Shown here one piece after another: positions 22,892 to 38,121 of a stretch of 64,000 bases of DNA. Source of the stretch: Brassica napus (Eukaryota; Streptophyta; Magnoliopsida; Brassicales; Brassicaceae). The stretch spans positions 54,397,374 through 54,461,373 of the forward strand of contig NC_063450.1 of the NCBI RefSeq assembly GCF_020379485.1. Direction: 5' to 3'. Positions within the stretch are counted from its first letter, which is position 1; each line of letters starts with the position of its first letter. The position numbers and the translations under genes were made by a program. The notes below the pieces were generated by a model that worked only from the letters and a program-made list of their open reading frames with translations, made no database searches and was not told the DNA's origin.

Positions 22892-25206
22892 CTACTTCAC
22901 CGTCGGGTAAAGATGCTCCGGCAATCTCAACTCACCTACCATAACCAACGGTTTAGCCAAAAACATATCATGACTAGACTCCATCAGCTCAACACGTGTT
23001 TCATTCTCCGGTAGCTTCCAAGTGAAACCTTGAAGAAGTCTTGCGAGCATCATCGTAGTCAACGCTGTACCTAAAGCCGGAGCAGCACAACCTCTTTTCC
23101 CGGTGCTAAACGAGATAAAACGGAGATCGTTCTCCGTCAAAGTAACTTCTGAGCATTCATTGAGATGTCTCTCCGGTTTAAAGCTAAGTGGGTCGGCCCA
23201 AACTTTTGGGTTACGGCCCAGCCCATATCGACTGAGAAGTACTTGACTTCCTTTAGGGATGTGATATCCGGCGACGGTTGTGTCGGAAAGTGCCACGTGT
23301 GGGAGGTTAAAGGCGGCGACAGGATGGAGACGGAAAGCTTCACGGAGAATAGCTTTGACGTAGTTTAGTTTTGGGATGTCGGATTCTTGGACAAGTCTTT
23401 CTTTTCCGACCACTCTGTCTATTTCTTCCATTGCCTTACGGAGTATCTCAGGTTTGTTTACCATCTCCGCCATGGCCCATTCTACGGCGTTTGATGGATT
23501 GTCTGGCGCCGCCATTACAAGCTCCTAATGATCATAAATAAACAAGTTTTTTTTTAGTTAATGGGGTTCTTTATCATGTAAATAAATACAATATTGCATG
23601 AAAAATACTAGTAGCACTTATACACTGAATAAATATATTGCAACTAAGAATCAATTTGCATAAAGTTTGTTTTTGTGGGGTTTGGCCAAAATAATGTTAT
23701 TTTCTATAACTTTTTAGTTATTAAAAGTCTAACAAAAATGGATAGAATCAAAAATATTTATGTAACGAGCAATGTAAAATTTGATATATATATAATTAAA
23801 AAGGAAACATAAAATGGTATTTTTATCAAAAAAAAAAACATAAAATGGTATTTTAAGAAGTATTTTCTGATGGAAAATTCTCTTAAATAGACATTTTTAA
23901 GTTTTTGTCACAAAAATAGATTTCAAAAACTAAAATGACCAAAATAGCATTTTTTTATTTTGAATTTTTATTTATTTATTTTTAAACCATAAACCCTAAA
24001 CCCCACCCCCTTAACTTTAAACCCTAATGTCTAGATTAATTAACTATAAGTGTATATTTAATTCTTTTGATAAAATATTTAAATCTATTTTAGTATTTTT
24101 ATTTTTATGGTCTATATTTGTGACAAAAACTTTTTTAGGTTTATCGTAGGCAATTTTTCTTTTTTGATTGCAACTTTGTGTTATATATAAAAAATATGTA
24201 ACGTGATTATTACCTTAATAGTGGGTTTGATTTCATCAGCGGTAAGCAATGGGTTGCCTTCTTCATCTTTGATCGAAATGAAAATATCTAGAAAATCCTC
24301 GATTTGAGTTCTCTTTCCTTCTTTCCACATTTTGATCCTTCCATCAATGATAGGATCGTGATACTTGTCCATAATAGCACTTGAATCTCTCATGATCTTC
24401 TCGTGACCGTTAAGATCAAGTCCCGTGAGCATAGGTAGATAATCAGATATACAAAAAGCAAACGTAAAGCCTAATGCTTCAAACATAGCTTCCATATGAT
24501 CGATATCCTCGGCGGTTGGCCCACCGTCCGCTGCAGTGTTTTCAGAGAACGTTCTTGTCCCGAACATAAGTTTCTTGATAGCATTTCCGCAGTAATGCCT
24601 TGTCACAAACCGGAAATCGACTGAGCCCGAGTTCTTAACCATGTTGTATACCCATGCGGTTAAATGGTCGTTTTCTTCCGCTCTCTTCTGATGAAGCCAC
24701 CTGTGTCTCGCCGGACAAACGAGTTCCGTCATCACGACTTTCCTCATTTTCTTGAATTGTTCCCCGAACGGAGTGATCACGCAGGTTTTGTATCCGTTAG
24801 AGAGGACGTTTTGCGCGTAAGTCATAGGTCTTGAGGCGAAGAGAGCGTCTTGTTGCTTGAGTATCTCACGTGCTATCTTAGGGCATGTGACGGTGATCAC
24901 GTTAGTGTTTCCTAGCCTCACGCATGCTATCTCAGTGTTTAGCTGCTTCATGATGCTGTGGAGCCACCGGAAAACTGGACGGCTCTTTAGCATTGCTGGA
25001 ATCATTCCGATGATGGGCCATCCGGTAGGTCCAGGTGGGAGATACAATTTCTTTTTATTAGGATTAGTGATCATTTTCTTGAGAAGCATCACTAAGGTTA
25101 TAGCCACAAAGGCTTGAAGAGTCGTGAGGAGATACATGTTGCTGAACGACCATGTTTGCCTAGTAGTGGAAGTAAGATCCGAAGAGTTTGAGGTAAGAGT
25201 GTTCAT
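22892..25206 (-). CDS. CYP79B2: Cytochrome P450 CYP79B2, tryptophan N-monooxygenase
   Basis: Two exons, 25206-24214 and 23524-22892, encode 541 residues, the length I recall for Arabidopsis CYP79B2. The protein converts L-tryptophan to indole-3-acetaldoxime, the entry step of indolic glucosinolates and camalexin and a source of auxin precursors, on the ER membrane. Seen are an N-terminal hydrophobic anchor, the proline hinge [11 protein letters not shown], the I-helix [17 protein letters not shown] (where CYP79s lack the usual Thr), an ExxR helix in [10 protein letters not shown], and the haem loop [14 protein letters not shown]. The start [12 protein letters not shown] favours B2 over B3. 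The single intron is about 690 bp and contains an inserted MITE-like element. Confidence 0.95.
23873..24159. mobile_element. MITE-like element inside the CYP79B2 intron
   Basis: Inverted subterminal sequences AAGTTTTTGTCACAAA near the left end and TTTGTGACAAAAACTT near the right end enclose an AT-rich core with CCATAAACCCTAAACCCC. Outer edges are GAAAATTC and GAATTTTTC-like. The target duplication is unclear. It accounts for much of the intron length. Confidence 0.5.
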
Positions 25207-25302
25207 GTTTTTGGGCTGAGGATAAAGAGAGAGAAAAGAAGAAGAATATAAAAGCTTGTTGTGTTTCTTGTTCTCTCTGCATGGATTAGGGCCGCACCTT
25301 CC

Positions 25303-25310
25303 TATTTATA
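25303..25310 (-). promoter_or_regulatory. Probable TATA box of CYP79B2
   Basis: TATAAATA on the minus strand, about 97 bp before the ATG, followed by a CT/GA-rich leader. Confidence 0.5.
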
Positions 25311-28299
25311 TGATTTTGGTTTCTATGAATGACCATTATACCCTGTATGTGTTGGAAAATAGGAAGGGGTGAGGAAAATGGTGGGCGGTGTAAGTCGGGT
25401 CCATCTTGAGTACTACCACCATTTTTTAAAAATTATTACGATTCTAACCGTTCCAAATGTCTATATTTTATCAGAAAATGTTTGTTTAATTATAAAGTTT
25501 TGGATGGGAATTTTAAATATTCTAACTGTTTTTATTGGTGACCTGCCAAAATTCCTCGTGTTATATATGCAACTAAAAACCAGTCGAACAACAAGGTGAG
25601 TCTTAGAGTTATATATTATTCCTCTGTGATATTATTTGAGGAGCTGGAGTTATATATGTAACTCCTAAACAGAACCAAACTGTGACATAAGTTATCGAAC
25701 TTATAATAATAGTTAGATCCTAGAAGCCTATGGTGCATTCGTTTATTAATGAACACACATACGCGAATTTGAAAATTGAATGGTGATAACCTGATATAGT
25801 TATGATGACACTAGTAACAAATCGATAAGCTAAATAATCTGGTCCATACATTTATATTGACTAATCGTGTTAATTCACAAATAAAAACCGACCAAGGTTG
25901 TTTTACATATTTTTTTTTTCTTTGAGAAACAGTGTTACATATATTTTTCTAAGCTGAACCCAACTTTTTAGTTTTTCCACCTCTTCAATAAAACTGATGT
26001 GTGCCATTAGTTTTGTAGCGTGTACAGTGATGTAAGTAGCCTATTGGTTTGCCAAATATATAAAAAGCCATTCAATAGGGTATTGTTTTGGGAAGAGTTC
26101 ACCACTTCACCTGCCAAAAACCCTCGTGAAAATTGGAATCAATGTGGGAAGATTCAAATGGTTGCTTTACTAAGTTAGTCAATATACTTTTGTTATTTTT
26201 GGTCCCCGCTAGTAGTTTCCATGTTGCGACACCATTTAAGGTCCACTACTGCGATGTGACCTAAAAATCTCAAGGTGGTAGTGCCGTAGTAGACTAGTAG
26301 TAATTAAGATCAGTTAACATGAGAGTTAGAGAAATACTAGTTTAAACTCATGATTATAATCAGTGAGTCTGTAACCTAATTACTGACATGGTTGTATAGA
26401 TTGATAGATATTCAGCTAAAATACCCAAATATAAAATATAATTATAATCAATGAAGTTTTACCAAGACCAGTTCAATATTCTTGTAGTTTGTGTTCAATA
26501 AATTGAGCCCATATATCTATTTCTAACAGGTCTGAGTAGTCAATTTCGGCACATATATATCAAATTGTGGATAAGATTGTACGTCTAATATTCTCAAACA
26601 TGACCACCTGTCTAATAATCTCAATTTTAGGGTTTGATAGAATTATTTCCACAAATCTTTATATTGAATTCTATAATTGAATCCAATACACTATCCTGAT
26701 AAAACTATTCGGGAGAGCGGCGCTAGACCCACTTGTATGAATAGTGCTAATTGAATTATCAGTCTGTAGAACTTTGTATAATATATAAATACATGTATTG
26801 AAAAAAATATAAATACATGTTTCTGTAATTTTATCGTGGATTATTTTCGCCATGTCCTTGCCAACAACCAAGGTAGTTATTTCATATTTGTGTGTATATA
26901 CGTGTACTTAGTTGTGTAAATGCATGCAGGAACTTAAGAAAAACGTGCGCCATCCGTCGAACCTCACCTGTCAAATTTCACAAACTCCACCATAATTTGA
27001 TTTTTAAAATATAGAACTTCTGGTCACCTTTTAATTGGGGTTGAACTAACTTCTTCTTTTGTTTACTTTGTTTCATGATTATTTGGTAATATTATTATTG
27101 TCTTTTATGTAAGATATATTATCATTGTCGTAAATCTATCGCTCCAAGCAAGATTTACATTCTAATCCCATAACGCTGAAACAAGACAATTCACGTTTTA
27201 GCCTTAAAAAAAAAGAAGAAGATAATTCACGTTTCGTACACTAAAACCCAAAGTTACACGCTAGTTCCAAAGAATCTATAGCCTTAAATAAATGTTTGAA
27301 TTGAGTGACGAAATTGTTTATATCAGTACGTAGAATATACATATCAATGTCTCTTCATATTAATGTTCAAAAATATAATAATCTCTTTTAATGTCTATTA
27401 TCAACAACTAAAAACTAATATTAACAACCATTCAATATGATATTTAGACTTGCTTGATGTTGATTGTTTGAAACATAAGAATATGTGTATATTACATATT
27501 TAGAATAATCTTTCATATTTTTATATAATACTTTAAAGTATTAATTTATCAAAACCACCATTACGTTTAATTATTTTTGTATATACGTGTCATTTTGATC
27601 ATATCTTTTTGTAAAACAAATAACCTTAAATGCAACACACACACACAATCAGTCGATGCCATCATCATTAGTTCAATCTAGTTATTGTATGATTTTTAAG
27701 GAGTTTATGTGAAGATTTTGATTTTGTTTGATGTTTTCGACCATTTATTCTTACATGATTCTATTAGTCCATTTTCTTTTGGCTAGATGCTAAATAATGT
27801 TTTGATGTAACAAACACATTTAAAAAAATTATGGTTTTAAAAATTTTACGGTTTCACCTAAAGAATAATATATAATTAAAACATATGAAGTTTTAAGAAC
27901 TACTATCAATCAACCATTAACTAACTTAAGCTTGACATGTGTTGATTAGCGGGTTGAGTTCAAATCACATATTTTAATTAGCAATTTAAGATAAATTAAC
28001 AACGAAGAGCGTTTATTAAAACACATTATACAACTTAATCGATAACATTAATCAAAATACAGCTCTTAATTAACTAACTAATTGCTATTAGAAATATAAA
28101 TAATATTTGTTTTCCCTTCCTCTCGGTCCGAGTTAAACATAGATGCAATTCAAGAACAAATGATAGTATGACGAAGCAAGACGTACGACGTTGTATCAAG
28201 TCTCAAGCTTCTAAGGGAACCAGCCATTTAACCATTTATAAAACCTAATTAAATTCGACAAATTGCGGGTTTTTTTGTCTTTGATTTTTCAGAGTTGAC
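25311..28299. other. Intergenic region upstream of CYP79B2
   Basis: About 3 kb without a recognisable gene. It is the shared space between the CYP79B2 promoter and the 3' end of AKN2, so it probably holds the CYP79B2 regulatory region. I could not assign specific MYB or bHLH sites with confidence. Confidence 0.45.
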
Positions 28300-31082
<2,783 letters not shown>

Positions 31083-32049
31083 TTGAACTTTTTATTACTG
31101 AAACTTGCAGATCCCAGACGGTGTTGGGGTTAACAGTTTCTGTAGTTCTGACAAAATCAATGTACGAAACAAATCTGCTTATATAAATTATATACAAGAA
31201 AGATGGATTATTTGAAAAAAAATATATAGAGGGAGAAGTAGAGTTAAAGAGGAACGGGCAAAGGAAGAAAACTGGTGAGGAGATTAGTGGTACCAACAAT
31301 AAATTCGTCCACAATAAACACATGGACATATTCCATCATAAGAAAATGAAAAAAATAATATTCAGTATTAGAACTAATTAATTTACAAATTAGTTAAAAA
31401 AATATCACCATAGTAAATATTTAAAATTTTGTAAAAAAACTAGTGGTTTTGGTATGTGTGTATGGGTCACTGTTGGATACCAAATCTTTTGGGGAAATGA
31501 TTGATATTTTTTTGTTTGTTTTCATCTACCAACCTACCAAAACCCATTCAGAAACCATGTGATTATATAAGCTAAAACTATATTTATATATTTTACTTTT
31601 TTATTTATTATTACAACTCTTCCTACTTTTGGTTTTTATTGGAGTCTTGCTTGTTGTTCCAATATATTTGTTTGACTGTGTATGCGGTACTTGTTTGATT
31701 GCTTTAATAAACACTGAACAGTAAACAGTCAAAGAAGGCGGTTCCATATCTTCACTATGGGGTTTTCTACATTTGGGCTGATATTTATATTGGGCCTCAT
31801 TATTCATAAATTAGTATTTGTAGTCCAATAGTAGCAGTAGTACGTACCCATGCTCAGCATCGCTGTTACATCTAAAAAGACTAAAGAACTATGAAAGGCT
31901 TTGCTGGTTAACATTACCAAATGAAGGATGATACAAGAAGAAAACAAGCAACATTTGTTCTGATACTGAGCAATTATTCTCCAACGATTCAAGGGCCATG
32001 ACAAATCAACAACCTAATCTCAACAAGTCAAGATTGGATCATTTCGAGA
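31083..32049. other. Intergenic region between AKN2 and PORCINO
   Basis: Promoter side of AKN2 and 3' flank of the cofactor C gene. No further gene is seen. Confidence 0.45.
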
Positions 32050-33087
32050 TCAAGAATCTCCTTCTCCGGAAATAGAAACGGAAGAAAGCCTTTCCTCTTG
32101 GGGCAAGAGGGACCAGTTAGGGGAGTGAACAGCTCTGAGCCACAAGAAATCATCAACATTGGCCCAGCTCTCGGTCTCCTCCTCCAAACCCGCCGTCTTC
32201 AAATCCTCCTCGATCCCTCCGTAGCCCAAACAGTAAGGCCCGAACCTGACTCCACTGCTGTCTTCTATAATGGGACGACTCCTCACTCTCAGATAGAAAT
32301 CACTCTTCTTGGCGCGATGGATCCTAATCTGATGCGAGGCCACCACGAGGACGCAGTCCTCCACGTCATCAATCAGAATCGAACCGAGCACAGGACCTGT
32401 GTAGACGCTGCAGTTCCTCAACCGGTGGATGAAGAGAGCGTTGACTATTCCAGTCAAATGCACTCGGCACGAATCGAGATCTGACAACGTGAACTCTCCC
32501 ATCGACGACGACGAGGAGGAGGATCTGAAGCTTTTCGCGAGAGTCTCTCCTCGTTTGTTCCTGAATCCCGGAGAATCGCGTACGACGACGTTTGTTGGTG
32601 GAGGAGCGAGATCGCGTTTCTGGATCTTTGTAGCGGAAGAAGAAGACGGTTTGGACTTGAAGGAGAACTTCTTCTTCGGGAGTACGGCGGCGGAGAGGGC
32701 GTCGAGGCTCTGTTTGAGGTCGGATGCGGATCTGAGAGAGGATCGGACTTCGTACGAGGGGAGGAAGTAGGAGTTGGCTGCGACGAGCTTCTCGAGATCG
32801 TCGATCGATGATGAGATCTCCGCGAGATCGGATCTGATCTTGGATGAATCTTCCGAGGAGGAGGAGGCGAGTCGTAGCTCGGCGATTCGTGACTCGATTG
32901 ATCGTTTGGAGTCGGCGAATTGGGAGAGGAACGAGGAGGTCGATTCGAACGTGGAGGATGAAGAAGAAGAGGAAGCTGAATCGGATTTACGAGCTTGGTG
33001 GCGAGCGGAGAAGCGTTCGAGCATGTCATGGTGCTTCTTCTGCAGTGCCTCGTCTACGGTTTCGGATCTCGGATCCTCGTCTTCCAT
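32050..33087 (-). CDS. POR: Tubulin-folding cofactor C (PORCINO)
   Basis: Single-exon gene of 345 residues from MEDEDPRSE at 33087. A Met seven codons upstream (33108) would give 352. Cofactor C acts with cofactors D and E to release folded alpha/beta-tubulin dimers by stimulating tubulin GTPase; loss in Arabidopsis gives the porcino mushroom-shaped embryo. The N-terminal part is helical and Ser-rich with a charged start (LQKKHHDMLERFSARHQ). The C-terminal part is the beta-helical C-CAP/TBCC domain, with TLSDLDSCRVHLTGIVNALF, SILIDDVEDCVLVVASHQIR and the arginine-finger context HQIRIHRAKKSDFYLRVRS. GPYCLGY is typical of the family. Gene order matches At4g39920. Confidence 0.93.
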   Translation of the reverse strand: MEDEDPRSETVDEALQKKHHDMLERFSARHQARKSDSASSSSSSSTFESTSSFLSQFADSKRSIESRIAELRLASSSSEDSSKIRSDLAEISSSIDDLEKLVAANSYFLPSYEVRSSLRSASDLKQSLDALSAAVLPKKKFSFKSKPSSSSATKIQKRDLAPPPTNVVVRDSPGFRNKRGETLAKSFRSSSSSSSMGEFTLSDLDSCRVHLTGIVNALFIHRLRNCSVYTGPVLGSILIDDVEDCVLVVASHQIRIHRAKKSDFYLRVRSRPIIEDSSGVRFGPYCLGYGGIEEDLKTAGLEEETESWANVDDFLWLRAVHSPNWSLLPQEERLSSVSISGEGDS

Positions 33088-33388
33088 TTCTTGTGACGGC
33101 GTTTTCAAATTGAAATTTTCAGGTCAAGCTTTTAACGTTATCGTTGATTTTATACCCCCAGGTTATCTATAAATCACAGAATAGCCCGAAATAAATAGTA
33201 AACTCCACATTTCCCCCCATTTATATAAAATAAGCTAGGAACAAGTATGAAAAATAAGGGTAAAGCCTAACTATTAACTACAGAACGTATGGCTTTGTAA
33301 AGCTTCTGGTGGAAATGATACGTTGAGCGATACAATGCCAACACATTTTCTATTGTTGATAAACAACGGTTTCATGTGTATTAGGAGT

Positions 33389-33643
33389 CAGGGCCGTCTA
33401 ACAGCACGGGCAAGTGGAGCGGTCGAAGAGGGCCCCGAATATAAAAATAAAAAATTTAAGGATTTTTCAAAATATATAGATAAATTATGGTAAAAAACTT
33501 TAAAATTTTAGATATAATGCTAAATTTAGAACTTATAATTAAAAAAAAATCAGATAGAGTTATTAAATTTTAAAATTACGTGATAAAATGTACGATTAAT
33601 ATTTTTTTTTAACATGGCTTAAAATTAATTCGAGACGCCCTTG
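33389..33643. mobile_element. Short hAT-type MITE, 255 bp
   Basis: The ends are CAGGGCCGTCT and, complemented, CAAGGGCGTCT (9 of 11). An exact 8-bp target duplication TTAGGAGT is at 33381-33388 and 33644-33651. The AT-rich interior has no coding potential. Confidence 0.8.
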
Positions 33644-33942
33644 TTAGGAGTGTTTATAAGTTCAAGGTTGACATATGTGAAAGAAGAAAGATGTGATTTG
33701 TCTTAACCATTATGAGCTAAATGCTAATATGTGATATGATATAATAATCTCTTGTTAATACCAATCTTCTCGCCCGTTATTACGTATCTCAAACATATGT
33801 TCACACATAACGTGTTAAGTTTGCACCTTGATGCGTGAAAAGAAGAGAAGCAATATCTTGTAATTTCTTATAAAATATTTCTTTTATTGGGATTTTCTTA
33901 ATATATTGATCATACAAATTAAAGACGATGTCAAAAATGCAT

Positions 33943-34351
33943 TTAGTTGTTCAATTGCGTTGTTTTCTCAAAGATTTGCTTCTTTGCTGGTGTGCAGCAA
34001 CAATCCTGCTTGCCTCTAAAATCTTCACATAACCCGTCACCATAACCTTTCGACAAGCAAAATTGTTTGCAATCAGCAGGACATGGTCCAAAACATGAGA
34101 GATCAGCATCGGCTGCGCTTTGTTCTGCTAGATAGTAAAGATTACTTAGTAAACACATTAATGAGTTAAAAAAAAAAAGAGAGATGATATGTATAATTTT
34201 AGATAAGTAGAAGCTAAAAAGCATGCTTTCAGACAAAGGTTATGAAAAGAGAGAGAATAATGATAATGTGAATGCTTGACTAACCTGTTATGGCCAACAA
34301 CATAAATACTGTGATGGTGCTAACAAAAAGTAAGGATCTGATCTTGTTCAT
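33943..34351 (-). CDS. Defensin-like secreted cysteine-rich peptide
   Basis: Two exons, 34351-34285 and 34127-33943; 83 residues. Exon 1 encodes a signal peptide (MNKIRSLLFVSTITVFMLLA) and exon 2 the mature part, the usual arrangement for plant DEFL/LCR genes. The mature region has eight cysteines in SCFGPCPADCKQFC, GLCEDF and QDCCC, a spacing that is not the classical plant-defensin pattern. Such peptides act in defence or pollen-pistil signalling; the role here is unknown. It lies where Arabidopsis carries UBP3 (At4g39910), which is absent from this window. A TATA box lies about 95 bp upstream. Confidence 0.8.
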
Positions 34352-34445
34352 TTTTGGTGTTTCTGAAGTATTAGTATAGATAAAAGTGTTGTGAATATTC
34401 TTATGTTTTGGTGTTGTTGGATTCTGTTGAGAGAGCTAATAGGCC

Positions 34446-34453
34446 TTTATATA
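34446..34453 (-). promoter_or_regulatory. Probable TATA box of the defensin-like gene
   Basis: TATATAAA on the minus strand, about 95 bp before the ATG. Confidence 0.5.
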
Positions 34454-34648
34454 GTTAAAATGGTGATGTAAGTTCATAAAAAAAATCAAATGGATACGTT
34501 GAACGAACTTATTCTTCTTAATAAATTTGGTCAGAAAATTGATTCTAACGATTTGAATTTGACTATTTTATAAGGAAATATATCATACAAAAATCAAACA
34601 CTGTGAGAATTATTAGGGGGGGGGGGGGGAGGCTAATTTTATTTACGG

Positions 34649-34893
34649 GTTTATTGGTAAATGAAATCATTATTTTCAAATTTTTTGAAATTCCATTATT
34701 ATCGGTTTAATAATTTTTAAAATCTATTCGAATTCTTTGTTGTTCAAAAAAATTAGTTATTATTGTTACAGTTTATTGGTAAATGAATTCTAATGAACTT
34801 TGAAAGTTTTGAAATTCCATTGTTATTGGTTTAAAATTTTTTAAAACCCATTCAAATTTTTTGTTATTCAAAAAATTTAGTTATTATTGATTT
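34649..34893. repeat. 122-bp tandem duplication
   Basis: GTTTATTGGTAAATGAA starts at 34649 and again at 34771. The copies share TTTGAAATTCCATT and GTTATTCAAAAA-type segments but have diverged. The stretch begins after a poly-G run at about 34617-34629. Confidence 0.7.
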
Positions 34894-35363
34894 TTTGATT
34901 CCAACTAAATATAGTGTTATTAAGAGATGTATTTTATTCATTTTTACTAATAAGACTCAACTTTCAAAATATCATATATATCGATGAGATTTTCAAAATT
35001 CATGTGATAGAATTGGTTGCATTGATCTTAACTCTATTAATCGGTTACATTCTGAAATCGGCCTTAATAACTATATGTACATGCTGTGAAGGAATTGTGT
35101 ATTGTTATATCATGACGAAGTTGTTGCAAGTGTCAAATCTGAGTGTCTAGTAAGTTCTATATATTCCTCAAAAGCTCCCATATTAATTCCTTTCTCTGGA
35201 GTTCCATCATCATATTCTATAGTTTGTAATATAATATAATGTATGTATAAGATAGAAAAAATGAAAAATCACAAAAGAAAAAACTTTCTTGATCCTTTTG
35301 GTTTGTTTTTTTTTTCTGGCTTCACAAGTGCCTTAAACGGAATATGTTTTTCTTTTAATTAAA

Positions 35364-35742
35364 CTAGGTCTTTTAACCGCGCTACGCGCGGTTTACACTC
35401 TTAATTTATATATTTTACACATGTAAAAAATATTTTATTTTGATAATAAACGTATAACTTTTCAAGTTTCCAATAACTTTTGACAATAATATTTTAATAA
35501 AAATATTCTTAAAATTTGTAACTTATACTATTAAAACTGAAATACAAATAGAACTATCTTTCTTTTCAACAAACTATTACATTAATTATATTTCTATTTT
35601 TCACTCAGTTTAATAATTTCATTAATTATAGAAGAATTTTCATGTTTACCACTTTCTTGGTATCATTATTCATGCTACCACCACTAAATAGACATTTTTT
35701 AAAATATTTTTTTCATTAAGTAGCAAAAGACTTTTCTACCTT

Positions 35743-35774
<32 letters not shown>

Positions 35775-36690
35775 TTAACAAATAATTATTTAAATAAATA
35801 ATAATAAAAATAAACTTTTAATATTTTCGAGTTATACTTTTTCAAATTCAAATTTTATATATAAAAAATGATATTTTTCAAAATTTCTTTTTGAAAATCA
35901 AAAATTATTTTTGAAACTATTTTTTAAATTTTTTTTATTTGTTAAATATTTATTTATATATTTATTAGAATCCTAAATTTCACATTCCAAAAATCCTACC
36001 CCACCCCTCCATTTTAAAACCTAAGTCTAGATTAGTTAACCCTAGGGTTATAATATTTTTATTAGTTTACATAACTCAAACACATGTTTATGTGAATAAA
36101 ATAATAGCTTAAATAAAAGTAATAAATATGTAATACAATTATTGTCACTTAATTTTTCACTCCAATTAACTATTTTACTAAATAAAAAATTCTTTATATT
36201 TCACTTAATTTAGTGAAACATATAAAAAATCTTTTTATTAGTTTACAAATCAGTAAGGCATGAACATTGGATACCCATTCAGATACGGGATATTCCTTCT
36301 CGGTATGTTTTTTTAATTTGGAATTAGATCCCGCTTGGATATTTTAAATTTATGTGTGGTTTCCAGTTGGGTCCTTCCGGGTCTGGATAAGTTCGGTTTT
36401 AATGTATAGAAGAAACTTAAAAATATTTAAATAACCAATGTATCTAAAACGGGTTTAGATATTTGTATCAAAACTAACTATATTACTTGATTTAATTCAG
36501 ATCTTTTGAATACAATTAGTTATATGCCGATACATTTAAAATATATAACACCAGTTATGAATAACAAATATCAATGTATACAAAAGTAAGAACCAATATA
36601 TAACACCAGTTGTGAATAACAAATATCAATGTATACAAAAGTAAGAACCAATATCAGAATGGCCGTGCGGATCAAGCTCTAGTATATTAT
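35364..36690 (-). mobile_element. Possible Helitron, 3' end visible
   Basis: On the minus strand a GC hairpin (ACCGCGC-GTA-GCGCGGT, 35376-35392) is followed after 8 bases by CTAG and then T. This is the Helitron 3' arrangement of hairpin, CTRR and insertion before T. A candidate 5' zone with CTAGAGCTTGATCCGCACGG lies near 36660-36690, but the TC start is not resolved. The interior has no Rep/helicase gene and is AT-rich with a 55-bp direct repeat and a (TA)n tract near 35750. Confidence 0.45.
36543..36652. repeat. 55-bp tandem direct repeat
   Basis: Two nearly identical copies starting ATATAACACCAGTT at 36543 and 36598, differing at one visible base. Confidence 0.85.
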
Positions 36691-37045
36691 TATTAGCTAA
36701 TTAAAATGCTTAGAAAACTTGAAATATGTATCTTTTGACACAAACTTTTCTAAAAACACATATATTTCTGAAACAAAAGAGTTAACTCAAAACATATATC
36801 TTACGATTACAACTGGTTTTTCCAAAAAAAAACTTATATTGATTCAAAGTTAACACATATTAAAATTTTAAGTATATATTTTATACAAATATACTATTGT
36901 TAGGTCCTCTTAGATGAAGAACCTGTGATTGTGATGCTCTTACGCTTTTTTAACAGCTTTAGAATTGCTGATGAAGCACGTTTGTTGATGTTTCATTGCT
37001 TCCTTTTTTCAACTATCTCTATCTCTTGATTGATTTGTAACTCCA

Positions 37046-37577
37046 TTAGCTCATCCAATAAATTTGTTTGCCAGACTCTATTACTGAAACATGGAAATTG
37101 TATGGGACAACGCCCAGAAGAATAAAGAGAAATGCAGCACCTGCAAGCATTTCCTGAAGATGTCTAGATTAGACGCATTGACGGATTTGATACTTTCTTG
37201 TGATTTTTTTTCATCACGTTAACATCAAGAAATTGTTTTTTGAAAAAAAGAGAACAATAACCCAGACTTGCCTAGAACTAACGCTTGGATCTACCGTTTG
37301 AATATGGCTTTTCGAAAGTAAAACACCGTGTAGCACCCTTCCATCAATGATGGTTTCTATAGTGCAACCTAAAGCGACGTTCTCACTAACCATGGCTTGA
37401 AAATCAATTTCATTGATCAATCTAGCCTATGCTCAAAGGGATATTCTCTCTTTCCTGCAATAAAACTATATACAACAACTGAGTGATTCCAATTCCGGCT
37501 TAAGAGTTCCGTGTTAACACACTTTGATCAAGGCTAGCTCTGGCAACACTGACGTGACCAGATCGAGGTGCTTCCAT
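37046..37577 (-). pseudogene. Remnant of a conserved small membrane protein gene
   Basis: Minus-strand pieces look like exons of one gene: MEAPRSGHVSVARASLDQSV from 37577, then INEIDFQAMVSENVALGC with a following GRVLHGVLLSK and VDPSVSSRQ (37420-37275). A last piece, EMLAGAAFLFILLGVVPYNF, is a likely membrane segment and continues to a stop at 37046. An in-frame stop at 37500-37502 interrupts the first piece, so it appears decayed. I do not recognise the family. Its place between PORCINO and RABH1c corresponds to At4g39900 in Arabidopsis. Recent stop or mis-read intron are both possible. Confidence 0.45.
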
Positions 37578-37914
37578 ACAAACCTATCTGGAAAACATGA
37601 CCAGAAACTATATGAAGACATAGATACGAACACGTTAAAGAAGATGTGACTCAAGAATGCTTTTCGGACCTGTATCAAGGATGTGAACACATGAAAGGTA
37701 ATAGTTATCCAATATGAACACTGCAGGAGAGATAATAGTTATCAATATGAACACCAGAGGTTTCATGTAAAGCGAGTTTATTGAAACAACATGTCAACAA
37801 TAAAGACATAGACTTTTAATAATTTGAGTTCTATATTCAAATATATCCAATAACGTAAAAGTTTAAGGAAAAAACACCAAATAAATGCAATAAGAGGCGC
37901 CCTCGTAACCATAC

Positions 37915-38121
37915 CTGAGTGCAAAGAACATGGAAACCATTGGAATCTACCATCTCCCTCCCACTTACATCTCTTTCATCAAATGCTTGAACTATCTTTA
38001 CTTCCACTTTAATGATCAGTTTGTTCATCTCAAAAAAGCCATTTTCATGAACCTTTTTGAGAGACTCAGCCGTTGGCCTTCCCCATGATAGGGCATGAAC
38101 GAAAACTAATTGGGCACAATT
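37915..38121 (-). pseudogene. MATH-domain protein fragment
   Basis: One exon-like block flanked by AG and GT encodes FVHALSWGRPTAESLKKVHE, NGFFEMNKLIIKVEVKIVQA and MVDSNGFHVLCTQ. This is the second half of a MATH (TRAF-like) domain as found in the large plant MATH/coiled-coil family. No other exons of such a gene are seen nearby, so it is probably an isolated fragment. Confidence 0.6.

Noticed and set aside
32098..33172. Plus-strand frames opposite the cofactor C gene
   Set aside because: They are antisense shadows of a GC-rich single-exon gene.
37214..37420. A separate intact gene for the LHGVLLSK peptide
   Set aside because: Start is not ATG in the genome, an upstream piece contains a stop, and exon joins are uncertain; treated as a remnant.
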